A stretch of DNA of 64,000 nucleotides from contig NW_022098031.1 in the NCBI RefSeq assembly GCF_002288925.2, positions 14,653,824 to 14,717,823 on the forward strand, in the 5' to 3' direction. The stretch's first letter is position 1. Each line of letters starts with the position of its first letter. A program made the position numbers and the translations under genes. Shown here piece after piece: positions 48,536 through 60,986 of the stretch. Under the pieces are notes generated by a model. It was not told where the DNA came from and ran no database searches. It was given only the letters and a program-made list of their open reading frames with translations. This DNA is from Delphinapterus leucas. Lineage: Eukaryota > Chordata > Mammalia > Artiodactyla > Monodontidae.

Positions 48536-48700
48536 CTGTTCAATAAAGTAGCCACCTAGCCACATGCGGCTATTAAGCACTTGAACATGGCTAGTGACCA
48601 AGGAAGTGAAACATTAATTTTATTCAGTTTTAGTCAATTTAAATGTAAATAACCACATGTGGCTAGCGGCTTCTGTATTGGACAATGCAGTTCTACAGCA
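48536..48700. mobile_element. hAT-type MER element
   Basis: CTGTTCAATAAAGTAGCCAC, GCCACATGCGGCTATT and complementary CCACATGTGGCTAGC, TTGGACAATGCAG form an inverted-repeat-rich element. Confidence 0.7.
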
Positions 48701-49561
48701 TCTCCCATAGCACTTTCTCTTTAACGATTCAATAAACATTTATCGCATGCCTATTCTGTGCTTGTAGTAATAGGCACTAGAAATGCAACCACGGCTAAGA
48801 CACAGTCCCTACCGTCAAGAATTAGCACAGACATTCTCCCTTTTGCTTGGTATATATTTGTTATTTACCATAGTATTCTATAAGCTTCTTCAGGACAGGC
48901 ATGTGTCATACTCATCTTTGTATTCTCCCTAAGGCCTAACATAATGCCTGCATATATCAGGTTGCACAATCAATTCATAATAAATTGAAATTTTATTCTC
49001 TTGTGAAAAATTAAACTGATTGGAAGTCTAGGAGTAAAGCATTCATGTTCTGCTTCTTACTTGAAAATTCTGCAGCCGTTCTTTAATGTAATATCCTTAG
49101 ATGGACTACAATAGAAGATCTTCTAATTTAGTTGTCAAAAATGAAAGGTCAAAGTGAATAGAGAGGGAAATAAAAGGCACATGGGTAGTCTCCCTGTTTG
49201 GGGTCTTTCCCTACTTCAGTGGAGTATGTTGTGTCCCTCAGAGCTGGTAGCCTTATGTTCTCTCTCTAATCTGCAACCAAAATCTAGTCTCATATTCATT
49301 TACACAGAGTTAACAAATATGACTAGTAAAACTCAACATTTTAATCTTCTTTTAGGAGCTCTTTTATTTAAATGGTTATCATAGCCTTAAGCTAAAGCAG
49401 TGTTTTTTTCCAACTTTGTGCTGGGCTCCCTGCAGAATGTAAGTTTATGTGAAGCTCCCTTAAGAACCCACACTGGGGTGGGGAAATTAGAGGCAGCTTT
49501 AATTTTTGGTTCTTGGGTAAGAGGATGGGAAATTATACATATATATTTAAAAATTATAATA

Positions 49562-49780
49562 GGGGCTTCCCTGGTGGCACAGTGGTTGAGAGTCTGCCTG
49601 CCGATGCAGGGGATGTGGGTTCGTGCCCCGGTCCGGGAGGATCCCACATGCTGCGGAGCGGCTGGGCCCGTGAGCCATGGCCGCTGAGCCTGTGCGTCCA
49701 GAGCCTGTGCTCCGCAATGGGAGAGGCCACAACAGTGAGAGGCCCGCGTATGCAAAAATAAATAAATAAATAAATAAAGT
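49562..49780 (+). mobile_element. Short CHR-type SINE
   Basis: Complete element whose A-tail is an AAAT array. Nearly identical in body sequence to the reverse-oriented copy at 51095-51288. Confidence 0.9.
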
Positions 49781-49876
49781 TAATATAATGAATAACTATA
49801 GGCATATTCTTATAATTAATAATACAATTATTATAATTATATAATAAACAACATAATATTATATAATCATAATATA

Positions 49877-50062
49877 TACAGTTGATCCTTGAACAACATT
49901 AGTTTGAACTGCTTGGGTCCACTTATATGTTGATTTTTTCAATAGTAAATACTAAACTACTACACGATCATGGTTAGTTAAATCCAAGGTGTGGAACCGC
50001 AGATATGGAGGGCTGACTGTAAGTTATACTCACATCCTGTGTTGTTCAAGGGTCAAATGTTT
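49877..50062. mobile_element. Tigger/MER2-like DNA transposon
   Basis: CAGTTGATCCTTGAACAAC and TTGTTCAAGGGTCAAATG terminal repeats enclose a shortened middle, as at 28408-28613 but independently deleted. Confidence 0.82.
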
Positions 50063-50084
50063 ATCATTCTCCCTTTTAAAAATC

Positions 50085-51065
50085 AACTTCATTGGGGTAT
50101 AATTTTCCTCTGTAGGTAATTTTTATTCTTCAATTTTATTACAAGAAAAATTTTTAATTACGAGAACACTTTTGTACAGGTTGACTAAACTGCAAGCTTT
50201 AGGAGTACAGACACCATGTCCAGTTTGTCAGTTTTGCTTAAGATGTTATTCTCATTACTTAGCATAGTGCATGCCACATGGCTGCAATCAATAGTTACAT
50301 GTTCAATGAATGAATGAAAGAGTTCTCTAGACATGTTATTTCCCAACCATTCTTTATTTCTCCATGAAGTTTTTTTTCCCTTCAGTTTTTAAAAACTATG
50401 GTGAAATACATATAACATAAAATTTACCATCTTAACCATTTTTAAGTGTCTAGTTCAGTGTTAGGCACTCATGTTGTATATCTATCACCACCATCCTTCT
50501 GCAGAACTCTTTCCATCTTACAAAACTGAAACTATATTCATTAAACAACAACACCCCATTTCCCCTTCCCCCCAGCCCCTGGCAACCACCATTCCTCTTT
50601 GCGCTTCTATGAGTTTGACTATTCTAAATATCTCATGTAAGAGGAATTATACAGCATTTGTCATTTTGTGACTGGCTTATCTCACTTGGCATGATGTCTT
50701 CCAGATTCATTGATGTTATAGTATATGTCAGAATTTCCTTCATTTTAAGGTTGAATAATATTCCAGGTATGTAATACCACATTTTATTTATCCATTCATC
50801 CATTGATTAGCACTTGGGTTGCTTCCACATTTTAGCTACTGTGAATAATGCTGTTATGAACATGGGTGTGTAAGTATCTCTTTGAGACCCTGCTTTCAAT
50901 TCTTTTGGGAGTATAGTTGGAAACAGAATTGCTAAATCATATGGTAATTCTATTTTTAATTTTTTGAGGCACCGCCATACTGCTTTTCACAGCAGCTATA
51001 CCATTTTAAATTCCCACCAACAGTGCATAAGGGCTCCAGTTTTTCCACATCCTTGTTATTTACTG

Positions 51066-51103
<38 letters not shown>

Positions 51104-51565
51104 GCGGGCCTCTCACTGTTGTGGCCTCTCCCATTGCGGAGCACAGGCTCTGGACGCACAGGCTCAGCGGCCATGGCTCACGGGCCCAGCCGCTCCGCAG
51201 CATGTGGGATCCTCCCGGACCGGGGCACGAACCCACATCCCCTGCATCGGCAGGCAGACTCTCAACCACTGCGCCACCAGGGAAGCCCTTTACTGATTTT
51301 TTGATAGTAGCCATTCTAATGGGTGTTGGGGGTACCTAAGTATGCCCCACAACATGTTAGGTACCTACCTAATAGTTTTGATTTGCATTTCCCTAATGAT
51401 TAGTGATGTTGAGCATTTTTTCCCATGCTATTGGCAATTTGTATATCTTCTTTGGAGAAATATTGGCATCCAATTTACATGTAATAAAGTGCACATATTT
51501 TTGAGTGCATTGTAAAGAGTTTTAACAAATGTATATATCTGTATAAACACCACCCCAGTCAAGAC
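50085..51565 (-). mobile_element. Antisense old L1 pieces interrupted by a SINE
   Basis: Phrases TTCATTGGGGTATAATT, GGTGAAATACATATAACAT and ATTCCCACCAACAGTGCATA are L1M sequence in reverse. The embedded SINE and its CA tail lie at 51070-51288. Confidence 0.75.
51070..51288 (-). mobile_element. Short CHR-type SINE with (CA)n instead of A-tail
   Basis: TTTACTGATTTT flanks both sides. Between the left duplication and the body (TTACGCGGGCCTCTCACTG) there is only a TG run of about 30 bases on the plus strand, so the tail has become a CA microsatellite. Confidence 0.88.
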
Positions 51566-51834
51566 TGAGAACATTTCTATCACCCCTTAGGGCTACCTCG
51601 TGCCCCCTGGCAGTCAGTTTCCTCTGACCCCTGGCCTCACGCAACTATTGTACTTTCTGTCCTCATAGATTAGTTTTGCCTGTCCTAGAATTCCACTTAC
51701 ATGGAATTGTACACTATGTACACTTTTGTGTTTGGCTTCTTTTGACATAATATTTTTGAGACTCTTTCATGTTGTTGCTGGTAGGCGGAAGATATTTTAT
51801 AAGTGAAAATTCCTGAACCACTGAGCGGTGGGAG

Positions 51835-52060
51835 ATCACAATAATAACTGACATTTATTAAGCACATACAATATGTTGAGTACTGTTCAGGCTTTACAAA
51901 TAATATCTTACTTAATCCTAACATCAACCTCATGAGGTGATTCTATTAATCCCATTTTAGAGATGAAAAGTCACAGAATGTATAAGTAATCTGGCAAATG
52001 TCCTACAGCTACCCAGTGGCAGAGCTGGTATTTGAACTCAAAGAACCTGGCTCCAGAGTC
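51835..52060 (+). repeat. MIR SINE
   Basis: AACTGACATTTATTAAGCAC and CCATTTTAGAGATGAAAAG phrases plus GGCAGAGCTGGTATTTGAAC mark a MIR. Confidence 0.8.
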
Positions 52061-52952
52061 AGCGTGTAAAGTTACCACCCTCTGCAACCCCAGCACTCCT
52101 GAGAGGGCCAAGGTGTACATCCTGCTCCTTTTGTCCTTCCCTCTCTCCACTTGCCGTCCTCAGCCTCTTCTGAGCACACATATACCTGTCTAAACGAAAA
52201 GTCTAAGTTGCCACTAGTAAACGAAAGTGCTGGGAAAAAAATGAACAGTAGAGGAATAGAAAAGAGAAGCAATTATATCCTATTCTCATTAGTACCGACT
52301 TGCCTGATTTCATGGGCCTGTGCTTATTTTCATGCTCAATTATCTCATGAGACTGGACAGGAACACAGAAAAACTGGTTCCCACACTCTTAAGTCAGTGT
52401 TTATTTTGGCAGAAGTGGCAATCTACATTTCCACTGTATTAACAGAAGTATTAAAATCATTCTGCACCATCTTCATAGGCTATACCAGTGCTGTACATTT
52501 GTTCCTGAATTAGTAAACAGTTTTAAATGAGTGCTTTTCTAGCCATTATTTCCTTATGTCCTCACAAAGGCCAAATTACTTTGGAAAGGCAGGAAATATA
52601 GTGGCCCCCATTTAATATTATTATTCCAAGGTGACTGAATGACTGGCCTAACGTTATACACCTACTTCTGGATGATCTTCACTATTAATGGTGAAGCTGG
52701 GCCTATAAGGCATCTCTCAGCATCACCCGCTAGGTTTTAGCTCTGGCTCTGTTCACCAGGACAATGGTCTCCTGGTTGTAAGTAAAAGTATATTTTCAAT
52801 TTGGGTTATGCTAGTGTTAATGAGAGAGAATGTAAATCACTTTGTCCCTAATTGAAGAACAAATCATTTCTTCTTACTTTTATTACGTAAGAATTGAGAG
52901 TTTTGCCAACAGATACCTTAATTACTGTCTTCTTTCCTGCTTGCTTTCACAG

Positions 52953-53059
52953 ACCAGTGACCTTTTTTATTTCCTAGTAAACAAACTTCATGAGTACTTG
53001 CCAGAGTCTAGTGATAAGAATGCACATCAAAATAAAAGCCAAAGTGTTGGTGAGCTGGT
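52953..53059 (+). CDS. C12orf56: C12orf56 internal exon (107 bases)
   Basis: After acceptor TTGCTTTCACAG the exon reads TSDLFYFLVNKLHEYLPESS, DKNAHQNKSQSVGEL and two bases of a Val codon, then GTAAGT at 53060. It enters in phase 0 directly after FWK of the preceding exon and is a clear family match. No internal lesion is present. Confidence 0.87.
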
Positions 53060-53696
53060 GTAAGTACTAACTGGATAATCATAGATACTTTTTCCCTAGG
53101 ATGTTCAAGATAAATGGAAGGCACTGGGCAAAATATATACTGTATTAATGATTAATAGGGCAGCAAGTTTTGCTTCACATAGATTTTTTAAAAACAGCAT
53201 TTGTTTTGTTCTAATTGTATAGTTAAAGAAAAACTACACAAGAAACTAGTAATACTGGCTGTCCCAAAAGGGAAAAAAATGAGTGTATGAATAAAAGACA
53301 CCTTTCACTGTATTCCCTTTTTTACCTTTGAAATTTTGAGCCAGAAATTACTACTTGAAACAGTTTAAATTATTAAATGTAGTTTAAAAATAGTGTGATT
53401 ATCATTAAAACTTTGCAAAAAATAAGTGCAAAAATCAATATGTAAATGACTTTTAATCCTGACATGCACCTATTAATTCATTCATTCAACAAATATTTTT
53501 GAGTGCTTACTATGTAGCAGTCACAGAGTAGACACTCAACCAATGTTGGCAATTTAATATACAGAATTTCCTTCCTATACTTTTTTCTACATGGCTATCT
53601 GAATGCAGTTCTATTGAGCATTACTGATTTTGTGGAATTCTTAACTTACAATGAAATCATGCCATTTCCGTGATTTTTTTTCTCTTTGTTTTCTAG

Positions 53697-53786
53697 GGCA
53701 TGCATTGAAATTATACAGACTCTGGGACTGATGTTCAGAGAAACAGAAACTGAGGCATCACCCCTGAACACAATGGCAGCTAAGAA
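53697..53786 (+). CDS. C12orf56: C12orf56 internal exon (90 bases)
   Basis: Following TTGTTTTCTAG, the first base completes Val and the frame reads ACIEIIQTLGLMFRETETEA and SPLNTMAAK plus two bases, then donor GTAAGG at 53787. Phases match the previous exon. The C-terminal exons were not found before 64000 and presumably lie further right. Confidence 0.87.
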
Positions 53787-55017
53787 GTAAGGCCTTTTAA
53801 AAATTGAGACCTTGTAGTTGCAACCCATTAACTATTCTACTGAGTGTCTTCCAGAACTCAACTCTCTTGACTTCTCTGTTCAATCCCCTTGTAAATATAT
53901 TAAACTCTTTTGTCTCACTTCCTTCTTTGATGAATAGATTAATTAACATACTGAGTTCTCTCTGATTACTGGGGGCACAAACATTTTGTTAGCATAAGTT
54001 TATCTTTTGTCATTGCCTGAAAAAGACCAAGTGAACCATCATACGTTAAAAACGAGGGGGTCTCTATTAGAATTTTCTAGAGTACACTTTTATCCACATT
54101 GCAAAGGCAGGAACTATAGTAGCTCCCTTTAGTATATAATTGTGTGACCTTGGAGTGAATGACATTGGAGGGAAAGCTGTTGTAAGATACTCCAAGATAT
54201 GTGGCCCAAAGAAGATAAAAATTTACATCATTCTTACATAACAGTCCCGAGTTAATAGCCATGCTTTTCCTCTAATGAGATCAGCCAGAGACTTAGGTTC
54301 CCTCCTTTTTGTTGCTCTGCTATCTTCTATCATGCTATCTTTGTCCTCATGGTTAGCTGGCTAAATTGCTTGCTTTCATAACTCCCTGTGGGAATCGGGA
54401 AGAGAAGTAAAGGGCAAGCAACTTTCCTTTTTAAGCAAGGCATATAAGACTTTTGCTTACCTTCTGTTGGTGAGAACTTTAGGCACATGGTGTTTCTAGG
54501 TGCAGAAGAGGCTGCAAAATGCGTCTGTAGTTGGACAGCTGTGTGCCTAGCTAAACTATAGATGGCAATGGGACATCTGTAATTTAAAGGAAGAATGGAA
54601 GAACGTATAGTGAGGGACAACAGCATTCTTTGCCACAGAAAGTATGTGTTCGCATGTCTTCCATATTATCTGCTTGACCTTTTTATGAGATTTATAGGCT
54701 ATGAATTACACACTTGGGCAATGGTCTGACTAAAATCTTAATTTTTTTCTACCCATATCAATTGTTTATCTACATTTCTTGTACTAGAAGGTGGAAGAAG
54801 GATGAGAGCCATGGACTCTGAAACATTTAAACCAGAGGGAAGAATAAGAACTTTTAGTAATATTTGTCCAGGCTATTTATTAGAGACCTTTACAAATAAA
54901 TTTTAATGATAAAACTCATTAACATACCTTAAGCAACTTGCTATGTGCCAGGGACTATGGGCATACTGTGCATTATAGCAGGGATGGTCAAACATTTCTG
55001 CAAAAGGCCATATAGTA

Positions 55018-55264
55018 TGGGCTTCCCTGGTGGCTCAATGGTTAAGAATCCACCTGCCAATGCAGTGGACACGGGTTCAAGCCCCAGTCCGGGAAGATCC
55101 CACATACCACAGAGCAACTGAGCCTGTGCGCCACAACTACTGAGCCTGTGCTCTAGAGCCCGTGAGCCACAACTACTGAAGCCTGTGCACCTGGAGCCCA
55201 TGCTCCGCAACAAGAGAAGCCACCGCAATGAGAAGCCCACGCACCGGAACAAACGGTAGCCCCC
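55018..55264 (+). mobile_element. Long-form CHR SINE, 5' half
   Basis: Inserted in the hAT element. AAAAGGCCATATAGTA is at 55002-55017 and again at 60987-61002. The SINE is broken after GTAGCCCCC by an L1. Confidence 0.9.
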
Positions 55265-56420
55265 GGAGGGCCCCCACAAGCTTCTGGGATCCACAGGGAG
55301 CAGGTGTCTCAGTGATAACTATACTCTTGACTAAATCCTGAATTTGTCTTGTTCGTCAAACGATTAACATCAAAAGCAGCTCCAAGAGATTGGCTCAAGA
55401 TGGCGGAGTAGAAGGACATGCCCTCATTCCCTCTTTCAAGAGCACCGGAATCACAACTAACTGCTGAACAATCATTGACAAGAAGACACGGGAACTCACC
55501 AAAAAAGATACCCCACATCCAAAGACAAAGGAGAAGCCACAATGAGATAGTAGGAGGGGCACAATCACAATAAAATCAAATCCCATAACTGCTGGGTGGG
55601 TGACTCACAAACTGGAGAACACTTATACCATACAATGGAGTGAAGGTTGTGAGCCCCACGTCGGGCACCCAAACACGGAGGTCCGGCAACGGGAGGAGGA
55701 ATTTGTAGAGAATCAGATTTTGAAGGCTAGTGGGATTTGATTGCAGGACTTCGACAGGACTGTGGGAAACAGAGACTCCACTCTTGGAGGGCACACACAA
55801 AGTAGTGTGCACATAGGGACCCAGGGGAAGGAGCAGTGACCCTGTAGGAGACTGAACCAGACCTACCCATTAGTGTTGGAGGGTCTCCTGCAGAGGCGGG
55901 GGTGGCTGTGTCTCACCGTGAGGACAAGGACACTGGCAGCAGAAGTTCTGGGAAGTGCTCCTTGGTGTGAGCCCTCCCAGAGTCCACAATGAGCCCCACC
56001 AAAAAGCTGGGTAGGCTCCAGTGTTGGGTTGCCTCAGGCCAAACAACCAGCAGGGAGGGAACCTAGCCCCACCCATGAGCAGACAAGCAGATTAAAGTTT
56101 TCTGACCTCTGTCCATCAGAGCAACACCCAGCTCTACCCACCACCAGTCCCTCCCATCAGGAAGCTTGCACAAGCCTCTTAGATAGCCTCATCCACCAGA
56201 GGGCAGACAGCAGAAGCAAGAAGAACTACAATTCTGCAGCCTGTTGAAGGACAACCACATTCACAGAAAGATAGACAAAATGAAAAGGCAAAGGACTTTG
56301 TACCAGATGAAGCAACAAGATAAAACCCCAGAAAAACAAAATGAAGTGGAGATAGGCAACCTTCCAGAAAAAGATTTCAGAATAATGATAGTGAAGATGA
56401 TCTAGGACCTCGGAAAAAGA

Positions 56421-57144
56421 ATGAAGGCAAAGATTGAGAAGATGCAAGAAATGTTTAACAAACACCCAGAAGAATTAAAGAACAAACACCTAGAAGAATT
56501 AAAGAACAAACAAACAGAGATGAACAATACAATAACTGAAATGAAAAATACACTAGAAGGAATCAATAGCAGAATAACTGAGGCAGAAGAACGGATAAGT
56601 GACCTGGAGGACAGAATGGTGGAATTCACTGCCACGGAACAAAATAAAGAAAAAAGAATGAAAAGAAATGAAGACAGCCCAGGAGACCTCTGGGACAACA
56701 TTAAACACAACAATATTCACATTATACGGGTTCCAGAAGGAGAAGAGAGAAAAGACCTGAGAAAATATTTGAAGAGATTATAGCCAAAAACTTCCCTAAC
56801 ATGGGAAAGGAAATAGCCATCCAAGTCCCAGAAGTGCAGAGAGTCCCAGGCAGGATAAACCCAAGGAGAAACACGCCAAGACACATAGTAATCAAATTGG
56901 CAAAAATTAAAGACAAAGAAAAATTATTGAAAGCAGCAAGGGAAAAATGACAAATAACATACAAGGAACTCCCATAAGGTTAACAGCTGATTTCTCAGCA
57001 GAAACTCTGCAAGCCAGAAGGGAGTGGCACAATATATTTAAAGTGATGAAAGGGAAGAAGCTACAACAAATATTACTCTACCCAGCAAGGATCTCATTCA
57101 GATTCAACAGAGAAATCAAAAACTTTAAGACAAGCAAAAGCTAA
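56421..57144 (+). pseudogene. L1 ORF1 remnant
   Basis: The first part (56421-56783) encodes a coiled coil (EERISDLEDRMVEF) leading into the RNA-binding region (IIRVPEGEERKD). The frame then breaks and the C-terminal part (QGTPIRLTADFSAETLQARR) is read at 56947-57144 in another frame. The family protein is an RNA chaperone that coats L1 RNA. This copy cannot encode it intact. Confidence 0.88.
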
Positions 57145-57310
57145 GAGAATTCAGCACCACCAAACCAACTCTACAACAAATGCTAAACGAACCTCTCTAA
57201 CTGGGAAACACAAGAGAAGAAAAGGACCTACAAAAACAAACCCATAACAATTAAGAAAACGGTAATAGGAACATACATATCGATAATTACCTTAAACGTG
57301 AATGGATTAA

Positions 57311-57925
57311 ATGCTCCAACCAAGACACAGGCTCGCTGAATGGATACAAGAACAAGACCCATATACATGCTGTCTACAAGAGACCCACTTCAGACCTAGG
57401 GACACATACAGACTGAAAGTGAGGGGATGGAAAAAGATATTCAATGCAAATGGAAATCAAAAGAAAGCTGGAGTAGCAATACTCATATCGGATAAAATAG
57501 ACTTTAAAATAAAGAATGTTACAAGAGGCAAGGAAGGACACTACATAACGATCAAGGGATCAAACCAAGAGGAAGATATAACAATTATAAATATATATGC
57601 ACGCAACATAGGAGCACCTCAATACATAAGGCAACTGCTAACAGCTATAAAAGAGGAAATTGACAATAACACAATAATAGTGGGGGACTTTAACACCTCA
57701 TTTACACCAATGGACAGATCATCCAAACATAAAATTAATAAGGAAACACAAGCTTTAAATGACATAATAGACCAGATACATTTAATTGATATTTATAGGA
57801 CATTCCATCCAAAAACAGCAGATTACACTTTCTTCTCAGGTGCGCATGGAACATTCTCCAGGATAGATCATATCTTGGGTCACAAATCAAGCCTCGGTAA
57901 ATTTAAGAAAATTGAAATCATATGA
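57311..57925 (+). pseudogene. L1 ORF2 endonuclease-domain remnant
   Basis: Contains the apurinic/apyrimidinic endonuclease-like motifs of L1: QETHF near the start, IIVGDFNT in the middle and SRIDHILGHK near the end. A frameshift lies near 57325 before the first motif, and TGA ends the frame at 57925. Downstream homology continues in another frame. Confidence 0.88.
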
Positions 57926-58921
57926 AGCATCTTTTCCAACCACAATGCTATGAGATTAGAAATCAATTACAGGGAAAAAAACGTAAAAAAAACATGGAGG
58001 CTAAACAATACGTTATAAATAACCAAGAGATCACTGAGGAAATCAAAAAATACGTAGAGACAAATTATAACAAAAACACGACGATCCAAAACCTATGGGA
58101 TGCAGCAAAAGCAGTTCTAAAAGGGAAGTTTATAGCAATACAAGCCTAACTCAAGAAGCAAGAAAAATCTCAAATAAACAATCTAACCTTACACCTAAAG
58201 GAACTAGAGAAAGAAGAATAAACAAAACTCAAAGTTAGTAGAAGGAAAGAAATCATAAAGATCAGAGCAGAAATAAATGAAATAGAAACAAAGAAAACAA
58301 TAGCAAAGATCAATAAAACTAAAAGCTGGTTCTTTGAGAAGATAAACAAAATTGATAAACCTTTAGCCAGACTCATCAAGAAAAAGAGGGAGAGGACTCA
58401 AATCAATAAAGTTAGAGATGAAAAAGGAGAAGTTACAACGGACACCACAGAAATACAAAGCATCCTAAGAGAACACTACAAGCAACTCTATGCCAATAAA
58501 ATGGACAACCTGGAAGAAATGGACAAATTCTTAGAAAGGTATAATCTTCCAAGACTGAACCAGGAAGAAATAGAAAATATGAACAGACCAATCACAAGTA
58601 ATGATATTGAAACTGTGATTAAAAATCTTCACACAACAAAAGTCCAGGACCAGATGGCTTCACAGGTGAATTCTATCAAACATTTAGAAAAGAGCTAACA
58701 CCTATCCTTCTCAAACTCTTCCAAAATATAGCAGAGGGAGGAACACCCCAAACTCATTCTATGAGGCCACCATCACCCTGATACCAAAACCAGGCAAGGA
58801 TGTCACAAAGAAAGAAAACTACAGGCCAATATCACTGATGAACATAGGTGCAAAAATCCTCAACAAAATACTAGCAAACAGAATCCAACAACACATTAAA
58901 AGGATCATACACCATAATTAA

Positions 58922-59797
58922 GTGGGATTTATCCCAGGGATGCAAGGATTCTTCAATATATGCAAATCCATCAATGTGATACACCATATTAACAAAGTGA
59001 AGAATAAAAACAATATGATCATCTCAATAGATGCAGAAAAAGCTTTTGACAAAATTCAACACCCATTTATGATAAAAATTCTCCAGAAAGTGGGCATAGA
59101 GGGAACCTACCTCATCATAATAAAGGCCATATATGACAAACCCACAGCAAACATCATTCTCAGTGGTGAAAAACTGAAAGCATTTCCTCTAAGATCAGGA
59201 AGAAGACAAGGATGTCCACTGTCGCCACTATTATTCAACATAGTTTTGGAAGTCCTAGCCACGGTGGTCAGAGAAGAAAAAGAAACACAAGGAATACAAA
59301 TTGGAAAAGAAAAAGCAAAACTGTCACTGTTTGCAGATGACATAGTACTATACATAGAGAATCCTAAAGATGCCACCAGAAAACTACTCGAGCTAATCAA
59401 TGAATTTGGTAAAGTTGCAGGATACAAAATTAATGCACAGAAATCTCTTGCATTCTTATACACTAACAACGAAAGATCAGAAAGGGAAATTAAGGAAACA
59501 ATCCCATTCACCACTGCAACAAAAAGAATAAAATACCTAGGCATAAACCTACCTAAGGAGGTAAAAGACCTGTACTCAGAAAACTATAAGATGCTGATGA
59601 AAGAAATCAAAGATGTCACAAACAGATGGAGAGATATACCATGTTCTTGGATTGGAAGAATCAATACTGTGAAAATGACTGTACTATCCAAAGCAATCTA
59701 CAGATTCAATGCAATCCCTATCAAACTACCGATGGCGTTTTTAATGGAACTAGAACAAAAAATCTTAAAATTTGTATGGAGACACAAAAGACCCTGA
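58922..59797 (+). pseudogene. L1 ORF2 reverse-transcriptase-domain remnant
   Basis: The 291-residue frame includes [32 protein letters not shown] and the catalytic FADDIVLY motif, so the RT core is recognisable and still open. Stops before (58919) and after (59797) isolate it from the endonuclease and C-terminal parts. The C-terminal remnant continues at about 59816-60555 (for example [15 protein letters not shown] at 60370). Confidence 0.92.
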
Positions 59798-60907
59798 ATA
59801 GTCAAAGCAGTCTTGAGGGGAAAAAATGGAGCTGGAGGAATCAGACTCCCTGACTTCAGACTATACTAAAAAGCTACAGTAATCAAGACAATATGGTATT
59901 GGCACAAAAACAGAAATATAGATCAATGGAACAGGATAGAAAGCCCAGAGATAAACCCACGCACCTATGGTCAACTAATCTATGACAAAGGAGGCGAGGA
60001 TATACAATGGAGAAAAGACAGTCTCTTCAATGAGTGGTGCTGGGTCAATATTTAAAAAACAAACAACCCAATCAAAAAATGGGCAGAAGACCTAAACAGG
60101 CATTTCTCCAAAGTAGACATACAGATGACCAAGAAGTACATGAAAAGCTTCTCAACATCACCAGTTATTAGAAAAATGCAAATCAAAACTACAATGAGGT
60201 ATCACCTCACACCAGTTAGAGTGGGCATCATCAGAAAATCTACAAACAACAAATGCTGGAGAGGGTGTGGAGAAAAGGGAACGCTCTAGCACCATTGGTG
60301 GGAATGTAAATTGATACAGCCACTATGGAGAACAGTATGGAGGTTCCTTAAAAAACTAAAAATAGAATTACCATATGACCCAGCAATCCCACTACTGGGC
60401 ATATGCCCAGAGAAATCCATAATTCAAAAAGACACATGCACCCCAATGTTCATTGCAGCACTATTTACAATAGACAGGTCATGGAAGCAACCTAAATGCA
60501 CATCGACAGATGAATGGATAAAGAAGGTGTGGTACATATATACGATGGAATAGTACTTGGTCATAAAAAGGAACGAAATTGGGTTATTTGTAGAGACGTG
60601 GATGGATCTAGAGACTGTTATACAGAGTGAAGTAAGTCAGAAAGAGAAAAACAAATATTGTATGTTAACACATATATGTGGAACCTAGAAAAATGGTACA
60701 GATTAACTGGTTTGCAGGGCAGAAATAGACATAGATGTAGAGAACAAACGTATGGACACCAAAGGGGAAAGTGTTGGGTGCGGTGGTGGCTGTGGAATAA
60801 ATTGGGACATTGGGATTGACATATATACGCTAATATGTATAAAATATATAACTAATAAGAACCTGCTGTATAAAAAATAAGTAAAATAAAATTCAAAAAA
60901 AAAAAAA

Positions 60908-60986
60908 AGAGTAGCCCCCACTCACCACAACTAGAGAAAGCCCGCATACAGCAACGGAGACCCAATGCAGCCAAAAATTTTTTAAA
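60908..60986 (+). mobile_element. Long-form CHR SINE, 3' half
   Basis: Resumes at AGAGTAGCCCCCACTCACC and runs through CAATGCAGCCAAAAA to the A-tail, completing the SINE begun at 55018. Confidence 0.9.

Larger units (their letters stand above)
46390..52952 (+). other. C12orf56 intron
   Basis: Holds a small TIR-bounded DNA element near 47.1 kb, an L2-like piece, a hAT-like piece near 48.55 kb, a SINE at 49.56 kb, a Tigger-like element near 49.9 kb, antisense L1 with an embedded SINE at 50.1-51.6 kb and an MIR at 51.84-52.06 kb. The stretches 46.4-47.05 kb and 52.1-52.95 kb show nothing recognisable. Confidence 0.55.
55265..60910 (+). mobile_element. L1 retrotransposon, near full length but dead
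   Basis: About 5.65 kb, from a GC-rich 5' UTR (GGCTCAAGATGGCGGAGTAG near 55393) through ORF1 and ORF2 remnants to an A-tail. GTAGCCCCC is duplicated at 55256-55264 and 60911-60919. Multiple stops and frameshifts interrupt both ORFs, and a segment before the 3' end is missing near 60047. Confidence 0.92.

Noticed and set aside
54330..54626. 98-residue minus-strand open frame
   Set aside because: No family similarity, splice sites or promoter that I can recognise. Length is within chance for intronic DNA.
59107..59544. 145-residue minus-strand open frame
   Set aside because: Shadow of the L1 reverse-transcriptase frame on the other strand.
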